From contig JAGVWA010000004.1 of the NCBI GenBank assembly GCA_018304505.1, forward strand, positions 1-56,236: a stretch of 56,236 bases of DNA, given 5' to 3'. The position numbers and the translations under genes are program-made. The DNA is from Nanobdellati archaeon. Lineage in GTDB: Archaea > B1Sed10-29 > JAGVWA01. Within the stretch, counting starts at the first letter, position 1, and each line of letters opens with the position of its first letter. The notes under the pieces are model-generated. The model was not told where the DNA came from and ran no database searches. It saw nothing but the letters and a program-made list of their open reading frames with translations. Below, piece after piece: positions 35,435 to 45,075 of the stretch.

Positions 35435-37738
35435 TTAATTACTAATTTTCTTCATGGCCTCTTCGGTTTTCTTTTTGCGCCTCTGCTGCTCATGCAGTCG
35501 CGCCATGATCACTGCTGGTCCCGCGGCTCCAAGGGTGCCGCTTTCGATCAGGCGTTTTATGCGCTCGTCCATTTGTTTTCTTTCATCCACTTTTCGGTTG
35601 TACTCCTGCTTTAGTTCTGAGAGCCGTTTCCTTGACTTGGCCTGTCGCTCACGTTTTGCCTCTTCCAGTTTCGCCATTGCACGTTTTTTTAATCTCAATT
35701 GGTAAAATCGCCTCAGGGCTAGTGCTCTTTCTTCAGCACTTGCTAGATGGCCTTTGGTTTTCAACGGCGAAATATTGTAGTGCTCCAGCCATTTTCTGTA
35801 GTTTTCCCAGTACTCATTTTCCTTTGCCCAGCCTTTTCGGTGGAGTTCCTTGGCCCGTTTTTGTTTTCTTGCTGATGTTGAATACGCAACTTTTCTTTCC
35901 AGCCTTTGTTTTTGGGCTTGTTTTTTTTGTTCTTTGAGGATTTTTTGTTCTTTGAGGATTTTTTGTTCTTCGAGGATTTTTTGTTCTTCGAGGATTTTGC
36001 GACGCTCTATGGCTATTCGGTATGTTTCGCTTGTAATCATTGCGCGCGCTTCGTCACTTCCTTTTAGTCCGAGTAAGCCTGTTAGCCGTGCCAGGAAGTC
36101 GTGGGCCTTTGCCCCGATTCGTGCCTCTAATTCTCGCTTGTCCTTTCCGCTTTCTTTGTGCGCTTCCCGGAATGCTGTGTCGATGGTCTGTTCTATTTCG
36201 GGTTTTAGCGCGGCTACTAATGCTGTTCGCTCTTCGGGCTTAGTTAGGGTTGCTAGTTGCTCGTTGAGGGCCTTCTTTCCGTGGTCTGTTACGGCGTGCG
36301 CCTTTAGTTGCCTGCGCACTTCTGTTATTATCCCTCTTCTTTGTTTTTCAAGTGCTGCCCCTGCTTCTTTTTGCCTTTGTTGTTCTTCTGCACGCAGGTG
36401 CGCCTCGATTTCTGCCTTCTGCTTTTCTTCTTTCATGTGTTCCGCTTGTTCCGTAACTCGTAATAATATCTCAGAGTTTAGGATTTGCCTTGCATTACTT
36501 GGGAGTCGCAGATGCATTGTGAGGGCTGCGAGTCTTGTGTTTTTTTGTTCATTAGCCATCGTTTCGAGCGCATTAAGTAGGTTGTCGGTAATTGACTGCG
36601 AGATGGTAACCAGTTTTTTCCTGCCTTTTAGCTGCTGCTCTACTTCGCTGTCAAGCAGGTTTTTTATGGATTCAAGCGACAGCAGTTCAGTTATCTCCCC
36701 ACCAGGGACGCTGTAGCCTTCTGTGAAAAGCCTTAGTTCATACACCACCTTATCGAAGTAGGCCTTTTCCCGAGCGTTCGGCATTATAACGCTGCGGTAG
36801 GGGTTTTTGACCATTGCTAGCATGACTTTGTTGGCATAGGCTTGCGGGCTTATCACGGGTTGGACAAGCGCCTTGAGCGAGGTTGCTTTAGCCAGTGGAA
36901 TGCCTATCCTGCTCAATGTTTGGCCGTATTCATGAGAGCGAATGTTTTCAAGCACCCTGGCTTCTTGTTCTGGCGTCAGCTGGTCTATCGTGACGATCTG
37001 CACGTTTTGTTGCGCCCAATGTTCCCTTAGTTTATCATCGACTTTAAAGCCCGGCGTGGTTATCATCAATATGCCGCCGTTTATAAGCCTCCCGCGTTTC
37101 GTTTTCCCAAGGTATTTCGCTATTGTTCTATTTATGAGCGATTCTGCGCGTTCTTGTGTTCCTGGGTTCCTGAATTTTACCTCTAAGAACTTTAGCATAC
37201 TCTCATCAGATGGGGGTTGGATGCCCGGTACACTAACCCACTTTCTTGTTGTTACTAGGGCATCTGGCGTTAGTGGTAGCATGTCATAAGGCTTATCAAG
37301 CTTATATGGCTGTGATTTTTCAGGGCCGCCTAGTGGATCTAGTGTAACGTCATGTGAGAGTAATGTTTGGAATATCGATTCTCCAACAACTTCTCCGATA
37401 ACGCCCCGCGCGTCAATAAAGTGCCAGAAAGCGTCAGCAAATGTGTCAGCAAGTTCCTTGTCGCCTGTTAAATCCAGAATTTTGTAGCGCACCCCTTCGG
37501 TTTGCACGTTCAAGTTTTTTTCAAATTTGGCTGCAGCTAGGGAGAACCATGTTGCGAACATTTCGTTAAAGTTGTGCCGTGTCACGGATGTGTCTTGATT
37601 CGTAGTTTGTTTTATGAATGCACTGTAAAGGTTGCTGCAGTCCTTTTTGGTCATGTCAGGGTTTATGGACTTGCGATTCTTGAGAATGAACTTGTACGCT
37701 GCAGCCCTCACGCCTTGAGTGCTTTCATTGATTGCCAT
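35435..37738 (-). CDS. Large charged coiled-coil protein with tandem KILEEQ/KILKEQ repeats
   Basis: ORF from MAINESTQGVRAAAYKFILKNRKS; repeats ILEEQKILEEQKILKEQKILKEQKK. Confidence 0.7.
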   Translation of the reverse strand: MAINESTQGVRAAAYKFILKNRKSINPDMTKKDCSNLYSAFIKQTTNQDTSVTRHNFNEMFATWFSLAAAKFEKNLNVQTEGVRYKILDLTGDKELADTFADAFWHFIDARGVIGEVVGESIFQTLLSHDVTLDPLGGPEKSQPYKLDKPYDMLPLTPDALVTTRKWVSVPGIQPPSDESMLKFLEVKFRNPGTQERAESLINRTIAKYLGKTKRGRLINGGILMITTPGFKVDDKLREHWAQQNVQIVTIDQLTPEQEARVLENIRSHEYGQTLSRIGIPLAKATSLKALVQPVISPQAYANKVMLAMVKNPYRSVIMPNAREKAYFDKVVYELRLFTEGYSVPGGEITELLSLESIKNLLDSEVEQQLKGRKKLVTISQSITDNLLNALETMANEQKNTRLAALTMHLRLPSNARQILNSEILLRVTEQAEHMKEEKQKAEIEAHLRAEEQQRQKEAGAALEKQRRGIITEVRRQLKAHAVTDHGKKALNEQLATLTKPEERTALVAALKPEIEQTIDTAFREAHKESGKDKRELEARIGAKAHDFLARLTGLLGLKGSDEARAMITSETYRIAIERRKILEEQKILEEQKILKEQKILKEQKKQAQKQRLERKVAYSTSARKQKRAKELHRKGWAKENEYWENYRKWLEHYNISPLKTKGHLASAEERALALRRFYQLRLKKRAMAKLEEAKRERQAKSRKRLSELKQEYNRKVDERKQMDERIKRLIESGTLGAAGPAVIMARLHEQQRRKKKTEEAMKKISN

Positions 37739-37815
37739 GTTGCTGATTACGAGCAATAGATTTATAAACACTGCTCAAGAAGGGTATATTACCTATACAG
37801 GTTCCGCCTTGGCGG

Positions 37816-38094
37816 AGAGAAGTGGAACGAGGCTAACGCTCCTTTCTGCAAAGAACGTAGTTCTTTGAGACCTCAACGAAACCCCGGTTTCGTTGCAGGC
37901 GCGGAGTGAGGAAGTTCTCCCCACCCGTCCAACTTGTTTGGATGATTAAAAACACCGGAGACGGTGAGGGCAGGATCAGAAACGCTACCCGGCATTTCGG
38001 TGTTGGGATGAAACGTGCTTGTCCTAGGTGCAAGGCAGTACGCCGCTTAGTAGAATGCCTCATGTACAGAAGGGAGACTATGAGCCACTTCTCA
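37816..38094 (+). ncRNA. rnpB: RNase P RNA
   Basis: P1 GAGAAGTGG/CCACTTCTC; GAGGAAGTTCTCCCC (CR-I), GGGATGAAACG...AGGTGCAAGGCAGTACGCCGCTTAGTAGAATGCC, TACAGAAGGGAGACTATGAGCC (CR-V). Confidence 0.8.
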
Positions 38095-38367
38095 CCCTTT
38101 ATCTTGATCTATCAATCCGGTAATGCCTTTCCATACGTGCCCTACAACGCCGTCATTGGTGTATGGCCTTATCGCATCGCAGACCCCTGTTCGTAGGTCT
38201 CGCAGTTCTTCTGGCGTAAAATCAGTTTTTTCAAGCGCGGCTATTCCCGGTATAGCTAAGTCGGGACGTAAGCGTTTTAGTTCCTCGAAAACAATCATTC
38301 GCTTGTTTGCCCCGTAGCGGTTCATGCCAGGCAGGTGTGAAATGTCGTCTAACAGTGGTTGCCACAT
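38092..38367 (-). CDS. Small Met-Trp-initiated protein
   Basis: MWQPLLDDISHLPGMNRYGANK; TATA GATTTATAAAT. Confidence 0.6.
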   Translation of the reverse strand: MWQPLLDDISHLPGMNRYGANKRMIVFEELKRLRPDLAIPGIAALEKTDFTPEELRDLRTGVCDAIRPYTNDGVVGHVWKGITGLIDQDKG

Positions 38368-38414
38368 GCTTTGGATTGTAAAAGTTGTGATTTATAAATC
38401 TTCTTGCACTATTA

Positions 38415-38939
38415 CTATTCATAAACATTGGTCTGTGGCTCGTTTTTTATCGCGTCTTGCATTATCTCAAAATAGCTCCGCTGCTCTACCTTCGCAAGCT
38501 CTAAGCCAAGCAGTTTCTTCACATACGGAATGTTCTCTGCCACCGCGCTTTCAATTTCGACGTACGTGCCGACTTTTGTTATTGTGTCAAGAGTCACCTC
38601 GGCATTTTCTAAAAAGAACGCCTTGCGGTGCTTCTTGTACCGCAGCACTTCCTTGTAGCCGAGCGCCTCTATCAGTTTTATGGAATTTTCAGTGTCTGCT
38701 GTGCTTATTTCGATTTCTTCGCGCTGTTTAATGTTTGACTTCGTGTCATGTTTTCCTTTGTAGGTAATGATTGCCTTGTCCTCGAAAAAGCGAATGCGCA
38801 AGTCGAAAACATCTTCGCCCGGGCGCGCATAGTAGATGTTCTCTTCTTCCCGATCATAGATCTCGCGGGCGTTGTTTTCCTTGAGTTTCTCCTCGACAAA
38901 CTCGAGGTTGTCAACGATCAGCTTGGTTTCGATTTCCAT
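38415..38939 (-). CDS. CYTH-domain protein (CyaB/ThTPase family)
   Basis: MEIETKLIVDN, LRIRFFEDKAIITYKG, EVTLDTITKVGTYVEIE. Confidence 0.8.
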   Translation of the reverse strand: MEIETKLIVDNLEFVEEKLKENNAREIYDREEENIYYARPGEDVFDLRIRFFEDKAIITYKGKHDTKSNIKQREEIEISTADTENSIKLIEALGYKEVLRYKKHRKAFFLENAEVTLDTITKVGTYVEIESAVAENIPYVKKLLGLELAKVEQRSYFEIMQDAIKNEPQTNVYE

Positions 38940-39049
38940 TGCAGCTCTAAGGAAGGCGTTTAATAAGAAGCTTTACATTAGTAGTAAAGTTGGCTTAATA
39001 TAAGAATTCTTAAATAGTACATTAGCTATAATGATAATAGGTTATTTGA

Positions 39050-39190
39050 ATGAAAGCATTTAATGTAAGTCTGAATAATTTGCCAATTACGGCAGCATAT
39101 CCTGAAAGTGGAAAATGGATTGACACCTATGGAGATACTGGGGGCCAATATGTGCAAACATCTTACTCTGAACATTACACTGAAAACTAG
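39050..39190 (+). CDS. Candidate RiPP precursor peptide with repeated aromatic-X-acidic/amide motifs
   Basis: MKAFNVSLNNLPITAAYPESGKWIDTYGDTGGQYVQTSYSEHYTEN directly upstream of rSAM/SPASM; below ORF-track cutoff. Confidence 0.65.
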   Translation: MKAFNVSLNNLPITAAYPESGKWIDTYGDTGGQYVQTSYSEHYTEN

Positions 39191-39208
39191 TTCAGAAAAT
39201 TAACTTCT

Positions 39209-40549
39209 TTGGTGGGGGTGTTATCCGTGTTCGAGGATTTGTTACTTTGGGAAGGATTGGAGGATAATGTTAATTTTGTCTTTAATAGATGCACAGGGCG
39301 ATGGTTAATTGTTGACGACGAAGCCAAGAACGCAATCATTAATTATGATAAGTTATCAGAGAGAAGAGGGATTGACGAATTATTAGAAAAATATAAATTT
39401 CTGGAAAAACTTGAGAAAAAACGAACAAGTGGAAGCCTACTTGTAGTGTTTCACATGACTCAAAATTGCAACTACAAATGTGTTTATTGCTACGCTGGTG
39501 CTGGTAAGGGTGCAAGTTTAGATATTAAAAATGCACTACAAATGGTGGATGTACTGGGAACGCAAACCAAATTCAAGAAGAGTGAAATAGAATTTCACGG
39601 GGGAGAACCATTGCTCGAGTTTGAGAAGATAAAACAGGTTATAGAATATGCAAAGAAATATGATAACATAAAGTTCAGCATGCAAACAAATGGTTCTCTG
39701 TTAGATATGGAAAAACTTGAATACTTAACGCAAAATAAAGTTGGTATTGGGGTAAGTATTGATGGTCCAGCAATGATACATGATAAGCAAAGAGTAGCAC
39801 ATGATGGGGCAGGAACCTTTGAGAAAACAAACAATGTCCTAAATAGTTTTGAAGATAAGAAAAGAAAAGTTGGTATTATAACAGTTTGTACTACAAATAC
39901 GATAGAGCATAAGGAGGATTATTTTAATTTTCTAGTTGGTAATGGAATTAAAAGTTTCAGTATAAATCCAATGTTTCCAATGAGGCGAGGATCAGAGAAT
40001 AATCAGCTGGTACCAATAAATGAGCAATTACTCGAAATGACAAAATTCATGATAGAAAAAGTAAAATCAAACAACAAAACAGTAAAGCATAAGATACGAT
40101 TCCGAAATATTGATGAGATAATATCAAAGATAGTTAATCCCGATTATTATTACAGGTGTTTGGAATCTCCATGTGGGGCGGGCAGAGATATGGTTGGACT
40201 AGGAGAAGACGGAAATGTCTATATGTGTGAGGAGCTAGTAGGGATAGAGAAATTTAAAATAAGAAATAACAATTACGATTTAGATAAAATATTAGAGAAC
40301 GGAACTAAAAGAGCTGCGGATTGTGCATCGCGAAATATAAAAAAATGCCAGGAGTGCGCATTCATAAACTACTGTCCCGGAACTTGTTTAGGTAAACGTT
40401 ATGCACAAACAGGTTCAGAAAAAGAAGCATCAACGCTTTGCGAATTCTACAAACAACTAATCAAAATATGTCTCTTGGGAATATATAAAGAGGGGTGGAC
40501 TAATGGTTACTTAGTTGATGAAAGTGATGGACAAATGGCAGGTAATTGA
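39209..40549 (+). CDS. Radical SAM/SPASM peptide-modifying enzyme
   Basis: CNYKCVYC, FHGGEPL, SPASM-like CASRNIKKCQECAFINYCPGTC...C. Confidence 0.85.
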   Translation: MVGVLSVFEDLLLWEGLEDNVNFVFNRCTGRWLIVDDEAKNAIINYDKLSERRGIDELLEKYKFLEKLEKKRTSGSLLVVFHMTQNCNYKCVYCYAGAGKGASLDIKNALQMVDVLGTQTKFKKSEIEFHGGEPLLEFEKIKQVIEYAKKYDNIKFSMQTNGSLLDMEKLEYLTQNKVGIGVSIDGPAMIHDKQRVAHDGAGTFEKTNNVLNSFEDKKRKVGIITVCTTNTIEHKEDYFNFLVGNGIKSFSINPMFPMRRGSENNQLVPINEQLLEMTKFMIEKVKSNNKTVKHKIRFRNIDEIISKIVNPDYYYRCLESPCGAGRDMVGLGEDGNVYMCEELVGIEKFKIRNNNYDLDKILENGTKRAADCASRNIKKCQECAFINYCPGTCLGKRYAQTGSEKEASTLCEFYKQLIKICLLGIYKEGWTNGYLVDESDGQMAGN

Positions 40550-40913
40550 ATTAGCGTGGTGCTCAATGGTTGAAATTAAAGACGAGGTCGTGCTGAAGGG
40601 GTCGGGAATAACGCCACACCGCGTAGAAGGTGTAGCTAGGGTTATACGGTCTAGCAAAGATTTGGAACAAGTCACTTCTGAAGACATAGTAGTATTGGTA
40701 AATTCAACGCCATTGATGGTTCCATATTTAATAAAAGCCAAGGGCTTCATTGGAGAAGCTGGGGGGCTACTATGCCATTTAGCAATAATCAGCAGAGAAT
40801 TTGATAAGCCATGTATTATTGGAATAGAAAATGTTACTAAAATAATTGCTTCTGGTGATGCTGTGAAAATAAGTGGTCTTAGTGGAAGAGTAACGGTGAA
40901 AAAAAATGGCTAA
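40515..40913 (+). CDS. Stand-alone PEP-utilizer phosphohistidine swivel domain
   Basis: EAGGLLCHLAIISREFDKPCIIGIENVT; overlaps rSAM 3' end. Confidence 0.8.
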   Translation: MMKVMDKWQVIELAWCSMVEIKDEVVLKGSGITPHRVEGVARVIRSSKDLEQVTSEDIVVLVNSTPLMVPYLIKAKGFIGEAGGLLCHLAIISREFDKPCIIGIENVTKIIASGDAVKISGLSGRVTVKKNG

Positions 40914-41691
40914 GGGTACTGTTCAACTAAGGGTCGATAAGTCAATAACCGGAAATGTTAATGAGGCTAAGGGAATTCCAAAATCAATAATACTTACGGA
41001 CAAGGGCATGGAACGTGTAATCCCTGTGTTCATAGGGAAGGAGGTAGAAGTTACTAGTGTCCCTATAGGCATTGAATTAGAACAAGACGACCTAGAAGAA
41101 ATAAGAAAAGCACTTCGGACAATAACAAAAAGTTACGCTGAAACAAAAAAAGTAGTAAACATAATGAAACAAAAAATGCAAAGCATGGATAACTATATTG
41201 CAGAGAGGGAAGAACTAAAATTGGAAGAGGCGCAGGACTTTTTTGGATACTTCTTTTGGATAGCGCCATACTTCAGCAACAATGTTCCTCAACACTTTAA
41301 GAACGTCTTATCCGAAAAACTTGACTCTGATGAAGAGACGAAACAGAAGTACTGGATGCGATTAATGGTGCCAGATGCAGACCTTTATTCAATAGAGATA
41401 GCGAAAGACTGGCAAAACATGTCAATAGAAGAACTAAGAAAAAAACATCCATTCTTGACAAAACTTGGAAGCACCGATCAGATTGAAAAACCATTGAACT
41501 TTGTTGTAAAAACAAAAAGGAATGACAAGCACGAAGCACTCAGTGAGCTAGAAGAAAAACTCAGTAAGCGTGACTATCAGCAAATAAAGCAATATAGTGA
41601 TTTGATAGCTGAAATACAAATGATATTAGAAATTAAAAACTATTATTGGCCACAGATGATGAACTTACTGCATAAAAAAGGGCTGATATGA
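40906..41691 (+). CDS. Helical protein of unknown function in rSAM/swivel operon
   Basis: 8-nt overlap with swivel ORF; C-terminal EIQMILEIKNYYWPQMMNLLHKKGLI reminiscent of helical linker of PEP-utilizing enzymes. Confidence 0.6.
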   Translation: MAKGTVQLRVDKSITGNVNEAKGIPKSIILTDKGMERVIPVFIGKEVEVTSVPIGIELEQDDLEEIRKALRTITKSYAETKKVVNIMKQKMQSMDNYIAEREELKLEEAQDFFGYFFWIAPYFSNNVPQHFKNVLSEKLDSDEETKQKYWMRLMVPDADLYSIEIAKDWQNMSIEELRKKHPFLTKLGSTDQIEKPLNFVVKTKRNDKHEALSELEEKLSKRDYQQIKQYSDLIAEIQMILEIKNYYWPQMMNLLHKKGLI

Positions 41692-42308
41692 ATATTCTAA
41701 TTGATGTTGTCGGTACACTATTTGGAAAAGACAAACTAAATAGCTTATATGGTGAATTATACAAAAGCGGCTTAACTCGTAGGCTTCAAAGACGACTGAG
41801 GACAAATTGGGTTACTGGGCAACAAGTTTCTGATGAAAAAGTACTCGACCAAGCACTAGAAACACGAAAGGGGCGTAGATTTTTCAGAGAGTGGTTATCA
41901 AGAAATGTAGAAGATTTTGCGGAGCTACAAAAAGCGATTACTGATTTTAGAAGGAAAACAAAAAGCAGAGTTTTGATTAATACATCATACTCTCCAAGAA
42001 TATCAACATTTATAAGCAAACAACTAAGGGCAGATGGCGTAACTCCCCAAAAGAGAATGCAAGACGGGTATATTGTTGATGATCTGTTTAAGAGGCATTA
42101 TCGGCTAAATAAAATCGCACATGGGCACGCATATGCAATACCATCTACCGGAAATCCAAGATCACGGCAAGCAAGATTGGAAGAATTTGGAGTCAAAATA
42201 CAACCAAAAAACGTGGCAGATCTTGTGAGAATCCTTCATGAAAAAAATGTATTAAATAGGATACAAGAGCAAAAAAAGAAGAAAACAGAACAAAGGCGCC
42301 TTTGGTAG
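41688..42308 (+). CDS. Putative HAD-like protein in rSAM operon
   Basis: ILIDVVGTLFGK resembles a degenerate HAD motif I; VLINTSYSP motif II-like; overlaps previous stop. Confidence 0.4.
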   Translation: MNILIDVVGTLFGKDKLNSLYGELYKSGLTRRLQRRLRTNWVTGQQVSDEKVLDQALETRKGRRFFREWLSRNVEDFAELQKAITDFRRKTKSRVLINTSYSPRISTFISKQLRADGVTPQKRMQDGYIVDDLFKRHYRLNKIAHGHAYAIPSTGNPRSRQARLEEFGVKIQPKNVADLVRILHEKNVLNRIQEQKKKKTEQRRLW

Positions 42309-42365
42309 GTTTAGGAGAAAATAATTAAGGGCTGCATTTAATAAGAACATTTCCCTTTTTCATGC

Positions 42366-42950
42366 ATGAAAAATTCCTGGAACCGATTCGTTTTTCAATT
42401 GTGGGTGCCGTTCTACGACGCGTCTTTTGCACTGTACAGGAAAAACAAGGAATGGAGACTACGAGCCTTTGAGGAACTTGGCCTGAAAGAGAACACAAAA
42501 CTCCTTGATGTGGGCTGCGGCACGGGATTAAATGTTCCAATCGTGCCGAAGACAGTCGATTATACAGGCCTCGACATCTCGGAAGCAATGTTGAACAAGG
42601 CCTCGCAAAAGTTCCCTGACAAGAAATTCGTTATCGGTGATGCATGTGCGCTTCCATTTAAGGATGGGGAATTTGATTTCTTAATTAACACGTACAGCGT
42701 GAACGTCCTGCCTGATGTTGCGCAAGCGCTGCGGGAAATGAAACGCGTTTCCAAAAAGACGGTGCTGTACGACCACTTTAGGTCAGGCAATCCTATAGTC
42801 GCGTTTCTGCAGTTGCTCTCAAAGCCATTCGGTTTTTTGTTAGGCATTGACACTTTTGTAAGTATTGAGAAAGAGTTGAAAAAAGCAGGCATCGAGGCGC
42901 GCATTGAAAAGCTCGATTTCCTTGGCGCGTACAAGCTCGCAGTGTTCTGA
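42366..42950 (+). CDS. Class I SAM methyltransferase
   Basis: KLLDVGCGTGLNVPIVPK, YTGLDISEAML. Confidence 0.8.
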   Translation: MKNSWNRFVFQLWVPFYDASFALYRKNKEWRLRAFEELGLKENTKLLDVGCGTGLNVPIVPKTVDYTGLDISEAMLNKASQKFPDKKFVIGDACALPFKDGEFDFLINTYSVNVLPDVAQALREMKRVSKKTVLYDHFRSGNPIVAFLQLLSKPFGFLLGIDTFVSIEKELKKAGIEARIEKLDFLGAYKLAVF

Positions 42951-42954
42951 CTCA

Positions 42955-43233
42955 TCACTTGAAGTTGAGGCGTGGATTCGAGTGAGTCTTCAGCCTCATC
43001 CTCGTCATCGCAAATTTTGCGTCATCATCAGTGAATCTTGAAAGGAATTTTTTCCCGAGAATCCCATTGGTTTCGCGGATGTAGATCTCAGGCCCAACGC
43101 CGAAGCCGTCAAAAGTCACTTTGCCGGCACTCGATTCTCTTACCTGTGTCCACAGTGGGTGCTTGTACTGCAGGAGCTTGTCGAATGTGTTGTAGTCAGC
43201 CTGCCCCTCAGTAGAATGAGTTACTTCCCACAT
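42955..43233 (-). CDS. Small Met-Trp-initiated protein
   Basis: MWEVTHSTEGQADYNTFDKLLQ; TATA GTTTTTATATCC. Confidence 0.6.
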   Translation of the reverse strand: MWEVTHSTEGQADYNTFDKLLQYKHPLWTQVRESSAGKVTFDGFGVGPEIYIRETNGILGKKFLSRFTDDDAKFAMTRMRLKTHSNPRLNFK

Positions 43234-43319
43234 GTAAATCAGTGAAGTATTTCTGCCGGTTGGGATATAAAAACATTCACAGTAATCTTTATATATGCCA
43301 TTGTGCAAATATGTTAAAT

Positions 43320-43724
43320 ATGTGGGAAGTTAAATCTGGAACAATCGAATGGGACATGGACAAGCGTGATGGTGTTGTAACCAGCGGCGACACAGACTCC
43401 ATAATCCAAGAAATGGATGCCCTCGGGAATGCACACCCGCTCGAGTTTTTTGTGATTGACGAGAGAATAGAAGTCGGCATCTACCCCGGGGATCAGGTAT
43501 CGCCAACTGCGCGCGACAAAGCCACACGAGCCCTGTTTTTCAGTTATGACGAAATACTCGACGACTGCGGTGGGGATGTCAAGGGAAGAGGCCATTACAA
43601 AAAGTGGGATGGCCAAGACCTCAGGGACGGCGTGGCTGAGGTAAGGCGATTTCTTGATGAGTCTGGCGAAGATGCGAGCCAAATAATCGCTGAACTGGAC
43701 AGCACGTTTCCTGACTTGGCATAA
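43320..43724 (+). CDS. Small Met-Trp-initiated protein
   Basis: MWEVKSGTIEWDMDKRDG; TATA CTTTATATAT; paralog of next gene. Confidence 0.65.
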   Translation: MWEVKSGTIEWDMDKRDGVVTSGDTDSIIQEMDALGNAHPLEFFVIDERIEVGIYPGDQVSPTARDKATRALFFSYDEILDDCGGDVKGRGHYKKWDGQDLRDGVAEVRRFLDESGEDASQIIAELDSTFPDLA

Positions 43725-43802
43725 ATCGACATTAGCTTTTTATAAATCAAACTGCACATACGTCCCTACGTGTGTTTAAACACGTATTTAATGTGTGATT
43801 GC

Positions 43803-44264
43803 ATGTGGGACACGAAAGAAGGCACAGTAGAATTTAGGAATGGATTTAGAACGCCAACCGACACAGCCGCCATTGCCGAGGAAATTAACGCAGATTGGCG
43901 CAGATTAAGTCTGAATCCGAGGTCTAAAATGCAGACATCCCAATACCCGGGGTTGACGTATTCTGTCTATCTTGGAGACAGAAATGATTATGAAGATGGA
44001 ACACAAGACCCAAATGCTAGGATTTTATTTGAGGCAAGGCATGTGTATGCTGGCCCAGGGCATATCGTTAATGTTCTGAAGAGGTATGACGGGGAAGACT
44101 TCGAAAAAGGGATAAACCAAATTTCGATGACCCTGCGGGGCGCTGCTGACAGGATTAGAGAAGGGGCAAATGACAGTGATCGGGCGATAATAGGCGGCCT
44201 AAAAGTCGCAAGTGCAATGGAACACAGCTCGGCAAATTTGGATAAGTTGCTACGTCCAAATTAA
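43803..44264 (+). CDS. Small Met-Trp-initiated protein
   Basis: MWDTKEGTVEFRNGFRTPTDTAAI; YDGEDFEKGINQISMTLRGAADRI matches WDGQDLRDGVAEVRRFLDE of previous. Confidence 0.65.
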   Translation: MWDTKEGTVEFRNGFRTPTDTAAIAEEINADWRRLSLNPRSKMQTSQYPGLTYSVYLGDRNDYEDGTQDPNARILFEARHVYAGPGHIVNVLKRYDGEDFEKGINQISMTLRGAADRIREGANDSDRAIIGGLKVASAMEHSSANLDKLLRPN

Positions 44265-44520
44265 TGAGCAAACCAGAGTTTAAACTAGCCTTGGATTAAC
44301 TAGACCTCAATGCGCCCACACGACGCCGCGAATCATTTTTTCACGTTGGGGTCCAAGTTTTAGCAGAAGCAGATCATTGGTTTAGCCGCAACTACCCTTG
44401 TAAGCAGGAGATATTTCCATATTGCCTTCGAGAGTTCAGCTAACATTTTATCTGTATATACTACGCGGTTTTCATATATAAGTATTTCTTAATCCGTGTG
44501 GGTTAATTTATTATTGCGCG

Positions 44521-45048
44521 CTATTGCTCGTGGTTCTTGTGGTACTTTCCAGAGTAGCCTTTCTCGACTTCTTTGATGCGCGCAAACACGATTTGGTGGA
44601 AGCGGCAGTTTTCCTTTAGGAGAATGCCCTCTGGGTTCACTACCTGCAGCAGGAACTCGAGCCTGCCGGAAAAACCAGCGTCAACAATGCCAGAGTTGAT
44701 GAAAGCACCATTCCGTAACAAAGTGGATCTTGTTTGTCCAAAGGCTATGAGGTTCTTGGGCATGTTGAAAATCTCGTTTGTCTTCACCTTGTACGCGCCA
44801 GGATCTAGGCCCCACCAGCCGTACTTGTCCTCAGGCTTCCGCTTTTTCGGTTCTAGTAGGCGTGTGTCTGAAATTACTCGCTCATTGTTGGAAAAATCGA
44901 TAGCCCCCTTCGTCGCGAATGTTTCAACGCTCAACAAAGTCACGTCGAAGCCGTTCTCTGTTACTTGCTTGTCGCGGTTTATGTAATTATCGACAAGTTT
45001 GTTTTCTTCAATCTGTTTTTTGATTTCTTCGTCATTCAGTACGCTCAT
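44521..45048 (-). CDS. dCTP deaminase/dUTPase family protein
   Basis: FGQTRSTLLRNGAFINSGIVDAGFSGRLEFLLQVVNPEGILLKENCRFHQIVF. Confidence 0.75.
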   Translation of the reverse strand: MSVLNDEEIKKQIEENKLVDNYINRDKQVTENGFDVTLLSVETFATKGAIDFSNNERVISDTRLLEPKKRKPEDKYGWWGLDPGAYKVKTNEIFNMPKNLIAFGQTRSTLLRNGAFINSGIVDAGFSGRLEFLLQVVNPEGILLKENCRFHQIVFARIKEVEKGYSGKYHKNHEQ

Positions 45049-45075
45049 TTCTCATCAACCTTGTTTTTTTTGGAA

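Noticed and set aside
35850-36716. 288-aa plus-strand ORF
   Set aside because: Antisense to the 778-aa coiled-coil gene; Ser/Cys-rich shadow translation.
37906-38196. 96-aa ORF across RNase P RNA
   Set aside because: Overlaps recognizable RNase P RNA conserved regions and the P1 helix.
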